Positions 1 to 11,150 are shown, numbered from the stretch's first letter. The stretch: DNA of 64,000 nucleotides from Azolla caroliniana (GCA_043228905.1 JBHGNT010000006.1:13950001-14014000); one strand, 5' to 3'. The notes: a model not told the origin generated them from the letters alone. Numbers and translations are program-made.

Positions 1-85
1 CAGAGAACGTGCCGACAACAGTTCCGGACCCTCCACAAGCAGGGGGAGTCAAGGCGGCGCCGGAGGCCAGCAAGAAAAGGCCGAC

Positions 86-868
86 ATGGAATGTTGGTAC
101 TGTGGTGAAAAGGGCCACAAAGAAAGCGAGTGCTGGAAGAAGCGCGCCGATTCGGACAGATCCAAATCCGGCAGAGAGAACCAACAATCCTCGCACTATG
201 TAGAAGGATCGGGAGGATCCAAAACCGGAAAAGCTGGTAAAGGGCCAACCAACCTTGGTGATGAAACACGAGGCTAACTCGATGAAGAAGACCACTTCCA
301 AATCGGAGGAAGTGTGGTACATTGATTTTGGTGCGTCAAATCACATGATGAGCCACAAAGAGTGGTTCTCTTTCTCGGAGAAACCGGAACAACCGGAAGT
401 CGTGGAAACTGGAAATGACACTCCTCACCCAATCGTGCATGTCGGAGAAGTCCCTTTGAGCCACGTCGGACAGAGGGGGAAGTTGATGAACGTATTACAC
501 GTTCTGACTATCACGAAGAACTTGGTGTCAGTCGGTCAAATCGTTGACTAGGGGATGCATGTGCGGTTTACGCACCTTGGTTGCTTCATCGAGGAAGAGG
601 GCCAGATTATTGCGCAAGGGCGCAGAGATGGGAGGATGTTCATCCTCGACACCAATGACGTCGGCACCGCTTTGTTCGCCAAAGGAAAGAAGATTGAATC
701 GGATATTGATCTCTGGCACAAGCGGATCGGCCACGTCAATTACCAGAGGCTACGAGACTTGCAAATGAAACAAGTTGTTTTCGGTTTGCCGAAGTTCAAT
801 GGCCGGAAGGTCCAAATATGTGAAGCCTGCCAACTCGGGAAGAAAAACCGACTTCCATTCCCCACCAA
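86..868 (+). pseudogene. Copia-A gag C-terminus, protease and pre-integrase region
   Basis: A CCHC zinc knuckle (CWYCGEKGHKESEC) starts at about 89. The frame is lost near 250, where AACC is duplicated relative to Copia-C. The retropepsin motif reads DFGAS in place of D-S-G, so the catalytic triplet is altered. The reading then stops at 549 (TAG, where sister copies have CAA or CAG). The region ends with the pre-integrase HHCC segment (LWHKRIGHVN, then ICEACQLGKK). Its role would be to bind and package RNA and mature the polyprotein, but this copy cannot. Confidence 0.88.
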
Positions 869-1960
869 ATGAAATCGTAGCCGTAACAAGCTCGACCTTA
901 TTCATTCAGATATATGGGGACCAACATAGAACGTAGTCTTGGCGGTAGTCAATATTTCATCTCCTTCATCGACAACTACAATCGGCACACGTTGATCTAC
1001 CTCATTGAGCAGAAGAGCAAAGTCTTCGAGTGTTTCCGGAACCTGCAAAGCCTGGTTGAACGGGAAACGTCAAGGAAGATCAAGTGCCCGTGGTCAAATG
1101 GTGGAAAAGAATATTTTTCCGGTCAATTCAACAGTTATCTGCAACAGAATGGAATTTGGAGAGAATTCAGCTGCAGGTACACACCGGAGCAAAACGGTGT
1201 GGCTGAAAGGAAGAACCGGTCGATTGTCGACGTGGCAAGGGTAATGATGGAGGAGAAGAGCATGCCCCATTTCTATTGGGTTGAGGCGGTCCGGACGGCC
1301 GTTTATATCAAAAACCGGATCGGTGACAAGGTGTTTGCGCATGAGCTGTATTTTGGGCGCAAGCCGAATTTGAGATACCTTTGGATATTTAGTAGCATTG
1401 CATATGTGCATGTGCCGGATGAGAAGTGGAGGAAGTTGGATGCAAAGTCAGAGAAATGCATCTTGGTCAGTTACTCGCATGAGCAAAAGGGGTATAAGTG
1501 TTATAACCCCTGGACAAAGTAGGTCCGAGTTAGCTGGGATGTTGAGTTTGATGAGACGACATCATGTAATGCCTTACCGGCTCCGACTTCCGATCCCGAT
1601 TTGATACTGTGGGATGAGGCTAGTGAGCTTGAACCGGTCCTGTTAACAGACGAAGGGTTTGAGACTCTAGATGTGAGTCCGGAATTGTTTCGGTTGAGTG
1701 GGCCAAACGAGCGACTGGGTCAGACAGACCAGTCGGAAGATGAACCGGTGAGTAGTCACGGAAACTCTATCGTGTTCCCCCCGCGCAAGGAAAAGGGCAA
1801 GAGGAAGATGCTAGAGCACGAGACCGGCAATGGTGAGTTGGATCGGAGCGGATTCGACTCCGAAAAAGAAGAAGGCGGATCTTCAGCAACGAAGACCGAA
1901 CCGGCCAAGAAGGGCCTCAAACGGGTAACGATAAGTTACGCCGGTCTTCCCACCAGAAGA
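869..1960 (+). pseudogene. Copia-A integrase and linker
   Basis: Integrase core of the DDE family. The first Asp is visible in the HSDIWGP context near 907. The second is changed: SNGGKEY near 1097 where Copia-B has SDGGKEY. The Glu follows in NGVAERKNRS near 1197. An in-frame stop at 1520-1522 (CAA to TAG by comparison with Copia-C) cuts the C-terminal part. 1523-1960 is the acidic linker between integrase and RT, also shifted in frame. Catalytically dead by inspection. Confidence 0.85.
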
Positions 1961-1965
1961 ACCCT

Positions 1966-2195
1966 GTGAAGCAATACGGGTACAATGAGTACATGGCGCA
2001 TCATTATGCGTACATGACCAAGGTGGCAGAAGTGCGTGAGCTGGAGAGCTACGCAGAAGCGACAAAGGACGCAAATTGGCGTGCCACTATGGAGGAAGAA
2101 ATGCGGGCACTTGATGCCAACGACACTTGGGACCTAGTTGACCATCCCCGACACTGTAAACCGATCGGATGTAAGTGGGTGTACAAGGTAAAGTA
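1966..2195 (+). pseudogene. Copia-A reverse transcriptase, N-terminal part
   Basis: Starts with YNEYMAHHYAYM and runs to the conserved GCKWVYKVKY just before the insertion. The match to Copia-C at 21010-21230 is clear. The frame resumes at 5348 after the nested element. The last five bases (AAGTA, 2191-2195) are the target site duplicated on insertion. Confidence 0.88.
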
Positions 2196-2653
2196 TGTTA
2201 TCACTAGGGCCGAACAATGGCCTAACATAGGGTGTCCCCTTGAGACACTTCACGAAAGGGGTGTTGCGGTGAGATAAAGTTAGACCGACTATTAATGGAA
2301 CCCTAATTGGTTACTAAGCGGCAAGATCATTAGTCATAATACACGCGTAGGATAAATTACACTTAACACAGAACGGTAATCAACAATGATTAAGATACAG
2401 AACAACAACACTCTATTAATTATCCACTAATGATTACAATTTAACCGGGCCCCTTTATAGGTCTCCGGTTCTAGGTACAAACCGGTGCCAACCGACAACC
2501 GGCTACGAATTGGTCCGGATCTGGATCGGTACCGATTCCATGTCCGTTCGTTCACTTCTCAAATCATAATAATTCTATATATATATAATCAGCTCCCGGT
2601 TATTAATTATCCCCCGTTTCCCATTCTGGACTTCCCTTGCCGGTCGGCTAACA
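2196..2653 (-). repeat. 3' LTR of the nested gag-only Ty3 element
   Basis: 458-bp LTR with TG...CA ends, near-identical in layout to 4882-5347. It contains a (TA)n stretch near 2575-2588. Confidence 0.9.
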
Positions 2654-2865
2654 CATGGCATGCCCGTGGGACAGTACCTTGTACGTCGAATCCCATGATC
2701 CCGCCTTCATTCATCTTCCAAAATGTCTAGAATGCTTTGATCTAAGGGTTCCAATGGTTCTTCGGGAAGCTGTTCTATCATCTACTGCCGTTGTTGTTCC
2801 TCCTCCTGCTGTTCCTGCGGCTATGGCTGCTCTTCTTGCCACTCCAGCTCCAGCTGTGGCTGCTG

Positions 2866-4826
2866 CTAGTTGACGTCCGTTGCCTGCGGCTCCATCGGTC
2901 TAACCGGCTCTGTCTCCATTTCCGACTCGAATGGTCTTCCCGGCTCTGTCTCCATTTCCGGCTCAAATGGTCTTACCGGCTCTTCCTCCTTTTCCGGCTC
3001 TACCGATCTTCGTGTCTCCTGGTTTTGTTGTCCGGCTTGCATTGGTTCCTGCGGATGACCTTCCTTTAGCGGCTCCTCCTGAGTACTATCTGGTTGGCTT
3101 CCCCCGGCTTTAACCGACGTTTGTGCCGAAGATGGCTCCTCGTCACTGATGTTAATCGCCGCAATTTTCTTGGCCACTTCTTGCCTTCGTCGTTCCCCTT
3201 CATACTTTTCGAAACGGACTTGGTTGTCCAACTGGTCATCATCCAGTTATGCCACCAACTGGCGTACTGCCACCCTCTACTCATCAGCTATGCCACCAAC
3301 TGGTTGTAACCGGGGGAATGATCCCGGTTGTATTGCTCATATCGTTCACCGTTGTAATCCCAGTAGCTATCCTACCGGTCTCGGTTGGGAACGTCCTTTT
3401 TATCGCTATTCAAGATATCTTGCGCCGGCCGGTAACGCTTATCTCGCCACCAACGTTCTTCTTCCTCCCGGTTGCTCCGGGGTTCGATTTGCCTTAGCGG
3501 TGCCGCTTGCTGGTTCAGCAAGTTATATTCGCATCAGTCCATTGTGTGTGTCCTGGAATGGCATAACATGCACTGTGTCTGCATGGTACATTCTATTGCC
3601 GAGTGCCCAGCATTGAGACAAGTCATACATTGTATAGCTTGCCGAAAACGTCAGTCGTCTTCTGTCGGTAATGTACGTTGGGGTGCCCCCATTGTTAGCC
3701 ATGAGCTTGTTTTCTCCATCTCTGTGACCCTTTCTATGACTTGGTTGATCGTGCTGGTGCGGAAATCAATCATTGCGCACACCGTACGCAGGGGTTCCCG
3801 TAGTGCTGTTAGGAATATTGCTCTAGCCTCTGCCTCTGGTGGTGCCCGATTGAGCTGACTGTGCATTCGTTGGAAGTGGATAACGAATTGCTGAATGGTT
3901 TCCGTAGGTTCCTGCCGTATGGTGTAGAATAGGCCGACCATCTCCCATTGATCCACCTCCTTGTTGAAGAATTGTAAAAATCTGGTTTTTAAGTCTTCAA
4001 ACGTCGTGATGGTGCCGGGAGTGTGCGTCAAGTGCCCTCACGCGGCTGGTTCTTCCAAGGTCATGCCGAACTCTGCCATCTTCGAGTGTTCTGCTTCGGC
4101 GGTAGTCAAGCATTGCAACACATGGGAAGCAAACCATGTTTGCAAAAATGCATAGACATGAGCTTGTGCGTCCGGATCATCCCGGTACTTGGGATATTGG
4201 AACGACATGTCGTTGTCCAGTGTCGGAGGTCTCCCCTCCGCTTCTTTCGGTGTCGGAGGTCTTTCCTCCTCTTCTTTCGGTGTCTCACATGGCGGTGTCG
4301 GAAGTTGACTCGCCACTTGCTGGTCTGGGGCTTCTAGTTCCGATAACTCGGGTTCTGGTGTCGGCAAGGTATCCGACTACTCTTCCTCCGGTCTGTCTGG
4401 GGTATCCACTTGCTGGTCTGGGGCTTCTAGTTCCGATAACTCGGGTTCTGGTGTCGGCAAGGTATCCGACTACTCTTCCTCCGGTCTGTCTGGGGTATCG
4501 TGGCTGCTACGGTAATTCGAATGGGCGCTGCATTCGCCGTCCGAATCCGATTCAAAGGCCGAGAATGGTTCTGAATCGCTGCCCCCTGTCGCTAGTGCAT
4601 GCAGAATGGATTCCGCGTCCCGGAGACTACTCAAACTGCTTCCTTCATCCGGTTGGGAATTCTGTTGCCCGCGGAGTGACTCCGCGGCCACTCGCCGGAT
4701 TACCTTGGAAAATGACCGATCTGCACGGATCTCTTCTACCGCCTGTTGGAAAGCCTCTTGCTTTCGCAATCATTCGGCAAGTCTTCTTGCTCGCTCCGTA
4801 ACCGGGTCGTTTGTTGTTCTAGTCAT
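2866..4826 (-). pseudogene. Gag of the nested Ty3 element
   Basis: The start codon is at 4826 (minus strand, MTRTTNDPV), followed quickly by an in-frame stop. The retrotransposon gag core is split over 4367-4038 and 4031-3651 (PKYRDDPDAQAHVYAFLQTW; RTVCAMIDFRTSTINQVIERV). Both halves align by eye with the gag at 25478-27271. The 3' part (3231-2866) is Glu/Pro-rich with repeats of the form EPEMETEP. No zinc knuckle is recognised with confidence. Multiple frameshifts; not translatable as one protein. Confidence 0.82.
4314..4499 (-). repeat. Two tandem 93-bp units inside gag
   Basis: Unit 4314-4406 is repeated almost exactly at 4407-4499. The unit length is 31 codons, so the duplication keeps frame within the acidic/proline-rich N-terminal part of gag. 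Confidence 0.85.
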
Positions 4827-4859
4827 CTATGCCCGCCGTTGTTCACTGCGTTTGTGTAG

Positions 4860-4880
4860 GAATCGTGGTCGCCAAAAATT
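4860..4880 (-). promoter_or_regulatory. Primer-binding site of the nested Ty3 element
   Basis: Directly beside the 5' LTR, the minus strand reads TTTTTGGCGACCACGATTCC. The same motif, with one change, follows the LTR of the large Ty3 element at about 25428. The primer tRNA was not identified; TGGCGACCACG could pair with an Arg-type acceptor end, which is only a guess. Confidence 0.7.
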
Positions 4881-4881
4881 G

Positions 4882-5347
4882 TGTTATCGCTAGGGCCGAA
4901 CAATGGCCTAAGATAGGGTATCCCCTTGAGACACTTCACCAAAGGGGTGTTGCAGTGAGATAAAGTTAGACCGATTATTAATGGAACCCTAATTGGTTAC
5001 TAAGCGGCAAAATCATTAGTCATAATACCCGCGTAGGATAAATTACACTTACCACAGAACGGTAATCAACAATGATTAAGATACAGAACAACAACACTCT
5101 ATTAATTATCCACTAATGATTACAATTTAATCTGGCCCCTTTATAGGTCTCCAACTCTAAGTACAAACCGGTGCCAACCAGCAACCGACTACAAACCGGT
5201 TCGGATCCAGATTGGCATACCGATTCTGTGTCCGTCCGTTCACTTCTCAATTCATAATAATTCTATATATATATATATAAAATCAGCTCCCAGTTATTGA
5301 TGATCCCTTGTTTCCCATTCTGGACTTCCCTTGCCGGCCAGCTAACA
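4882..5347 (-). repeat. 5' LTR of the nested gag-only Ty3 element
   Basis: 466-bp LTR, partner of 2196-2653. A pure (TA)n run lies at about 5263-5278. Confidence 0.9.
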
Positions 5348-5907
5348 AAGTACAATGCTGACGGTTCGGTTAACCGGTACAAGGCCCCGTTAGTGGTGAA
5401 AGGATACGCACATACCCACGGAATCGACTACGACGAGACCATTGCTCCGGTAGCGAAGATGATGACGGTTTGTGTGGTGTTGGCGGTTACTGTGGCAAGG
5501 GGGTGGCATCTTCACCAGATGGACGTGAAGAATGCATTTCTTCAAGGTGATCTTGAAGAAGAGGTCTTTATGACACAAGCCCCCGGTTTCTAGTCAGAGA
5601 TGAACAAGTCGGTGATATGCCGGCTGAAGAAGTCACTTTATGGCCTGAAGCAAGCCCCCCGAGCTTGGAATGCGAAGATCACACACTAGTTGCGTAAGAT
5701 GGGCTTTGCGGCCTCCAAGTCCGACTCTTCGTTGTTCATGTGGGAAGGTCCAAACGATCCGGTTTGCATCTTGCTGTATGTTGATGATCGAGTCATCACC
5801 GGATCCGGACTCGATGAAATCAGCCAAGTCAAGTCCCAGCTATCGGACGCATTTGAGATGAAGGACTTGGGAGACCTTCACTATTTCCTTGGGATCGAGC
5901 TGATTTG
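5348..5907 (+). pseudogene. Copia-A reverse transcriptase, catalytic part
   Basis: Continues the frame broken at 2195. The palm motif YVDD is intact (LLYVDDRVITG near 5774-5806), and [17 protein letters not shown] is present near 5515. In-frame stops at 5591-5593 and near 5686-5688 both sit where sister copies have CAG or CAA. The frame ends at 5908, where about 240 bp is missing relative to Copia-B, removing the junction between RT and RNase H. Confidence 0.87.
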
Positions 5908-7104
5908 AACCCCTGACCCCTTCTGTGCGCGCATCGAATTTTGCGATATGTGAGGGACATGAAGAACCGGGGACTGTTATACCGGCATGGTATAACCGAA
6001 AAGCTAGTCAGCTACATTGATGCCGACTGGGCCGGCGATGCATTGGATCACTGATCTACCTCCGGCTATATGTTTTCGCTTGGTAGCGCGGTTGTTGCGT
6101 GGAGCAGCAAGAAGCAGCCAATAGTGGCCCTTTCGAGCACTTAGGCTGAATACCGGGGCGCTACTGTTGCCACCTATGAAGCTATTTGGCTTCGGCGACT
6201 ACTGCAAGACCTGCGGATCGAGGTGCTGACCCCGATCCTCATCTACTGCGACAACATAAGCGGCATGCAGCTCACCAAGAACCTTGTATTCCATGCTCAC
6301 ACAAAGCACATAGAAGTGCACTACCACTTCATGCGTGAGCGTGTCTTGAGTGGTGAAGTCGAACTTCGGTATGTTCATATGGATCGGCAAGATCCCGACA
6401 TCTTCACCGAACTGCTCGGATCGGACAAGTTGCAGCACTTCACCGAAATGCTTGATGTTCTGCATGTCGACGTGCCACACTTGAGGGGGAGAATGGGGAG
6501 AGACACCGGAATGGGCAAAGGCAAAGGAACTGCTGATTGCGTTGGTGAGGGAAGAACCGACTAAGAGAGAGACAAGAAGAAGAAAGGAGCCGAGTCGACA
6601 AAGGAAGTTGACACATCCGAACAAGTCGGAAGAACTAGCAGCGGCGGCAGAGTCGAGAAGGACAGAGCTGACCGGAAGAAGAAGGCCAAGACCCGGACAT
6701 GGTTCAATGTGGTGAAGGGCCTGGAACCGGAAGAAGAATCAGGAGCGACCAATTCGAACAAGAGCTAGAACGAATCGGAGATAGCCGTTTCGGTTCAACA
6801 GACAGATTCAGAAGAACCGGATCAATTCAAGGCCAAGAGGACGAGAAAGCAGCGAAAGTCGACGCCAACATGAAAGAATTGGCGAATCGGCAAGCACCGA
6901 AGTCACAACAACGAGGGAGCTGAATTGGGCCTGTTGAGCAGACAAGCCGACCAAGGAGGTTGAGGTGCGTAGAATCAGAAGGGTCGCGACAAACGGGACC
7001 AGACCGGACGAGGAGCACGAGCGAAGCGAAGTGATGCCAGAAGGAGCCGGGTGGAAGGACCGACTGCCATGGAGACTGACACTACGATTCGACCTCAAGT
7101 TGAA
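5908..7104 (+). pseudogene. Copia-A RNase H and C-terminal charged tail
   Basis: RNase H is recognisable from the DADWAGDA, SSKKQP and IYCDN motifs (about 6015-6260), with a stop at 6142-6144. It continues through HTKHIEVHYHFMRERVLSGEVEL to about 6490. Beyond LRGR there is a further region rich in Lys, Arg, Glu and Ser (6500-7090). It corresponds to the charged tails of Copia-B (17154-17626) and Copia-F (53552-53960). Function unknown. Confidence 0.82.
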
Positions 7105-7528
7105 CTTGAGGGGGAGTGTTCAGCATTAAGCTCAATCGAATCCAGAATGGTTGAATAAGCCTGAGCCGGATCGGCATCCAGAAGGATGAGCCGGATCGGT
7201 GAGCCGGTGATCAAGTAGTAATCGGAAGCCTAGTAGCAGCCTAGACTACTAGGTAGTGAATGTCTCGTAGTTAGTGTCAGACGCTCGTGTGAGTATTGAA
7301 GTACATTGTACCTCTGTCAGTTCTCTTAGGACTTGTATAAATAGTTTTGTCGAGCACATTGTATGTGTAGAGAATTTTTACAGAGTTGTTGATAATAGAT
7401 TTAAGTTGTTCTGCTCTTTCTCTATCTCTACTGCGTACCTTCTGTGCGTTAATCTCTCTCTCTCTCTCTATGTTGCTATCCGGCTAAGTTGGTTGTCTAA
7501 CGCTTCCGCACCTTCGTTTTCATTGACC
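7105..7528 (+). repeat. Copia-A polypurine tract and 3' LTR
   Basis: The polypurine tract CTTGAGGGGGAG (7105-7116) abuts the LTR start TGTTCAGC at 7117. The LTR contains a TATA-like CTTGTATAAATAG near 7335 and CT-rich runs near 7450. It corresponds to the split LTR of Copia-C. The exact 3' end is uncertain; CATTGA near 7527 is the best fit. Confidence 0.85.
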
Positions 7529-7543
7529 TAATCCACTTGTAGC

Positions 7544-7830
7544 CTAGTCAGCTGCAGAGGCCCGATTCGATGGCGACAGAAGATGCACGTATGACCGCGC
7601 TCCATCATTGTTGCTCCTAACCATCAAGGAGTGCAACACATCTAGTAGATGCACTGCCTTGTCTCTGTTGATCTCCCTGATGTAGGCGAACGTCTGCCCC
7701 TTGGACCTATAGAAGGGAAGCATCCAGTAGGTGAGAGCCACTGGGTAGAGATCAAGCAACTCTCGTGCCTCCTCCTTAGTCTCACAGACTGCATCGATCC
7801 TCACCCCTACCAGATGAGAGCGAGTGGGAT
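7544..7830 (-). CDS. Open reading stretch, possible host-gene exon or captured fragment
   Basis: A minus-strand frame with no resemblance to any element part in this window begins after a possible splice acceptor (TCTGGTAG, near 7818-7825). It contains RIDAVCETKEEARELL, then PVALTYWMLPFYRS, and ends at a stop at 7544. The composition is balanced, without the low complexity around it. I do not recognise the family. It may be an exon relic, or a host fragment trapped between the Copia-A LTR and the Ty3 LTR at 9946; it could also be chance. Confidence 0.3.
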
Positions 7831-8799
7831 TTGGTTCTTGATGAGGAGGATGTCTTCCATGATGGCTTTGACGACATGGATGAGATGTCTGTGGATCAAC
7901 CGAAATCAAATACAGAGAATAAAACAAGAGTGGCATTACAACCAACTATCTAGAGGTGGATGATTGTGCAGTTGTTTGTTATGTCTTTAACAAGCAACAT
8001 GATTCAACGTCACCAAGATGTACCAGACATGGTCCCTTGTGCTTCTTCTTTTGTGAGCTCAGCTATGGCGGAGTCAGACATTGTAGGCATTCATGTTGAT
8101 CATCTACAAGTCGATCTGCCTATAACCGTAGCTGTGTTGCCAACAGTTGCAGTGATGAACATCACTATCAATCACGAATTAAATCTACCTGAGAGCAAAC
8201 AACATGAGAATAATTTCTATGCTTCTGATACCTTAGCTTCACTGGCAAAAGTTATAGCAGGTGTCCATTGATGCCTGAATTCAATGGTGCTCCATTAGAG
8301 ATAACGGTGATAACGGAGGAGGCAAGTGACATAGGAAAAGCTTCTCCTTTCTTGGCAAGATCTGTGTTGCGAAGAAGCCTAGCAGAGTGTCTGCATGTAG
8401 TAGCCGATGAGGAATGGTCAGTTCTTGAAGGTGTGGCAAGAGTAAACTCCTTGCTAAATCTTCCTAGGTTTCTCTAGAGAAGACGATCAGAGATAATTAG
8501 GAGGGCCAATTGAATCAAGCAAGTCTACAGAAGTGAAGAAGAAGATAGTTTCCTGAAGAGGAACAAGAAGCAACAACAGTAGAAGACGATGGCTATGACT
8601 GATGGTGGCAAAGCTGGAGAGACATTCTGGTAGTCGGACTGAGACAACCCCAATAGAGCTAGCCGCCGAATCGTAGCTGCCAAGCTGGCCGAGAGATGGC
8701 TGAAGTCTAGCAAATAGCCAAAAAGACACAGATGGCCTCTGAAGCCAAGGCCAAAAGAATAGATGATGCAAAATTGGTTGTTGAGGCAAAAAAGAGAAG
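7831..8799. other. Unassigned region, no recognisable gene
   Basis: Short open stretches occur on the plus strand (7960-8271, 8268-8477), but none shows a known motif. From about 8700 the plus strand encodes an Ala/Lys-rich helix-like stretch (TQMASEAKAKRIDDAKLVV). It faintly resembles the coiled-coil tail of the accessory ORF at 43437-43814, so this could be the decayed 3' interior of the Ty3 element whose LTR lies at 9946. Confidence 0.35.
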
Positions 8800-9190
8800 A
8801 CGGCCGAGACATGCCAAGACGCACGACCGAGAATACGGCTGAGACGCATGACCGAGAAGATGGTCGAGACGCGTGGTGAAGACACGTGGTTGAGAGCATG
8901 ACCGAGAAGTGCGGACGAGAGTACGGCCAAGTGATGGCCAAAAAACGACGGCCGAGATGCGCAGTGAAAAGCATAGTCGAGACGCGAGGCCAAGAATATG
9001 GCCGAGAGTACGGCCAAGACGCGTGACCGACAACACAGCCGAGATGCACAACTCAGAATACGGCCAAGACACGTGGCCAAGATGCACGGCCAAGAATACG
9101 GGCACGACGCGCAATCAAGACGCGTGACCGAGAGTACGGCCAAGTCGCGTTGCCGAGGCGTATAGCCAAGACATGGCCGAGAAATCGAGA
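8800..9190. repeat. Degenerate minisatellite
   Basis: Short units built from GCCGAGACGCG, GACCGAGAATACGGCC and GCCAAGACGCGTGACC recur many times with variable spacing of roughly 15-30 bp. Long spurious frames appear on both strands because of the repeats. Confidence 0.75.
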
Positions 9191-9945
9191 CGTAGCCGAG
9201 ACGCAACCGAATTATTGCCACGAAACTGTCCAGAAATGACCAATCGATAGTTCGGTTGCCATCAGACAGACAGACAAAGACAACCAGCGGACAGAGCCGA
9301 CCGACCAGTTGAGAGAGCCAAACAGCCAGTAGATATAGTTGGCGGGTGGAGACTACCACCGGATAGAAGGAGAGAGGAGGCCAAGAGAAGATAAACAAGA
9401 AGAAACTAAGAGGAGGACGAAGAAGCAGAAGAAGAGAAGAACGCACAAGAAGAATAGAAAGAATAAAAAGAGGAGACATAAGGAAACGAAGAAAGAGAAG
9501 ATGAGTATGAAGAGAAAATTTCAAAAGCTCAAGGGCATGACTTCATATTTCAAAAATTGGAAGGTAGAATGCAGAATTTCAAAAACACAAGGGCCGAAAA
9601 TAAAATTTCAAAACATTTGAGGGTAAAAATTTTAGAGACCAAGGGTACAAAATGCAAAGCTCAATTCACATGACGAAACTGAAAAATACACATACATGTA
9701 ACAGAATCATGAAAGGCCTATGGCGCCATGGAGGAGCCAATTGGTGTGTGATCCAATTGAGCGACATGTTGATCAAACGAGAAGGTTCAAGTCAAGCAAT
9801 GCTTCGATCGAAGTTATCGATCGTAGAGCTATGATCCGGTCGATGGATTTCCGACCGTTGTGACGACTGATGGAGTTCTAGTCTTTAATAGTTGCCATGG
9901 CGAGTGGGTTCACCATGCAATGCACTGTCCCACAGGTGTGCCATG
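9191..9945. other. Purine-rich unassigned DNA
   Basis: 9340-9600 is A/G-rich and would encode Glu/Lys/Arg-rich sequence. No domain, primer site or RNA structure is recognised. It ends at the Ty3 LTR that begins at 9946. Confidence 0.5.
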
Positions 9946-10274
9946 TGTTACCCGTAGGAGCTGTATGGGGCGGTATAAGGGTAAAACACGTTAAAGGGGT
10001 TGTTCGGTATGTGTAATGTATATGAGTGTGAGGATGAGTATGTGTGAGCACATGCACAATTATGTGTATGTGACAAGAATGTAACGGGGTCTTTTTGTAA
10101 CGGACATATTATTTACCATTACATTATGTATTATATAAACCCCTTATGGGGCATGTAATGAGATATAGTTTTTTCCCCTCTCATTTTGGTGTCATTTCCT
10201 ATTTGTCTCTCTCTCTAGCTCTCTCCCTATCATAACCCCCTTGGGAGAAGGCTTCACCCCCCACCCCAATAACA
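9946..10274 (+). repeat. Ty3-type LTR, solo or 3' end
   Basis: Begins TGTTACCCG and ends AATAACA. It contains TATATAAACCCCTTATGG near 10130, plus the CT-rich and CTTCACCCCCCACCC ending also found in the LTR at 43864-44177. No matching target duplication is visible at its two ends, so it may be a 3' LTR of decayed DNA to its left. Confidence 0.78.
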
Positions 10275-10309
10275 TAGGGCTAAGGGGAATCAATATAGTT
10301 GAACAAGTT

Positions 10310-10618
10310 ACAATGAGTAGTTGCCTCTGTAATTGTGAGTGAGAGGGTGAGTAGTAACTCTGCAGCGGTCTGCTAGAAGAAGATGAGCTCGAGGTTGTTG
10401 CCTTCGAGTCTCCTTGTATTCCGCTCTCGATTATAGTGATTCTATTTCTCGGGGTTTGTGGGCCCTTGTGGTTTTTCCCTTTTGGGTTTTCCACGTTAAA
10501 TATCTTGTGTCTCAGTACATTCTCGTTTTCTATATTTTTATCTATGTCATTGTCGATTCTTTGCACCCGAATATTCGAGAGTGCAACCGGTTGTGGTTGG
10601 TCTCGATCGGAATATAGG
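10310..10618 (+). repeat. Partial LTR of the Copia-D family
   Basis: The stretch from GAGCTCGAGGTTGTTGCC through GGGCCCTTGTGGTTTTTCCC to the CCGGTTGTGGTTGG region parallels 11435-11670 of the Copia-D LTR, at visibly lower identity. Its 5' half is missing. Confidence 0.7.
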
Positions 10619-11150
10619 TCCTAACGGCTTCTCCAGCAGATCCGACCCTATGGCCCTTGCCTTTCGGCTTGTAGCCAATCCGGCTACATGTTGACCTATG
10701 TGTGAACACACCTCTTGAGAATGTATGAGCATTCAAAGGTCAAAGGTCACAACTACTCTCTAACATTAACTATGTGTCATATAGCTAATGAGTTTCCACA
10801 TTACCCATGACACATGAGCTTCGATGGTTTCTAGTGAGAGAGTGGACATTTTAGGGAGAGAATGAAGAGAGAGGGTGAATTTATATAAAGCACCTTCCTC
10901 TTCCTTTGTACTTGGTTGATTTCTTGTTTATTTTCACATTCCTTGAGTCTCTTCTATCCTCTATCTTCTATCTATCTTGTGTCTCTTCTCTTCTCTCTCT
11001 CTCTCTCTCTCTCGCACACAAACACATATGTAATCTATTCCGCCTAGCATAATAAATCAAAATATTTATTTACAATACGTATTTTATTTACACCTTGTTC
11101 ACAATTTCTTTAAAAGATACTTGATGAGAGTCAAATATGGTAAAACTACT
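10619..11150. other. Intergenic DNA with CT microsatellite
   Basis: No gene is recognised. A (CT)n/(TC)n run lies at about 10993-11014, and a TATATAAAGC box at about 10882. The stretch may be another unrecognised LTR, but no matching copy is seen in the window. Confidence 0.5.

Larger units (their letters stand above)
2196..5347 (-). mobile_element. Non-autonomous gag-only Ty3 element (TR-GAG-like), complete with target duplications
   Basis: Two LTRs (2196-2653 and 4882-5347) flank about 2.2 kb that encodes only a Gag-like protein on the minus strand. The target duplication AAGTA is present at 2191-2195 and 5348-5352. The LTRs begin TGTTAGC and end ATAACA in element orientation. No protease, RT or integrase motif is visible. 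The gag, primer site and LTR 3' part match the larger Tat/Athila-like element at 21820-34113, the likely source of its enzymes. The LTRs differ at many positions, so the insertion is not recent. Confidence 0.9.
1..7528 (+). mobile_element. Copia-A LTR retrotransposon, 5' end outside window, with nested insertion
   Basis: Degenerate Ty1/copia element in the order gag knuckle, protease, integrase, reverse transcriptase, RNase H, charged tail, polypurine tract and 3' LTR. The 5' LTR and most of gag lie before base 1. A gag-only Ty3 element (2196-5347) splits the RT. Several stops and frameshifts, and a deletion near 5908, make it non-functional. The protein closely resembles Copia-B, C, E and F in this window, so all belong to one lineage. 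Confidence 0.93.

Noticed and set aside
2866-3858. Plus-strand open frames across the gag of the nested Ty3 element
   Set aside because: They are the complement of a Glu/Pro-rich gag region; the gag motifs are on the minus strand.
8487-9524. 345-codon open frame on the minus strand
   Set aside because: It runs through the degenerate minisatellite and is made of repeated low-complexity residues; other frames there are open too.
9946-10274. Solo LTR with target duplication
   Set aside because: The bases on the two sides (CCATG and TAGGG) do not match.
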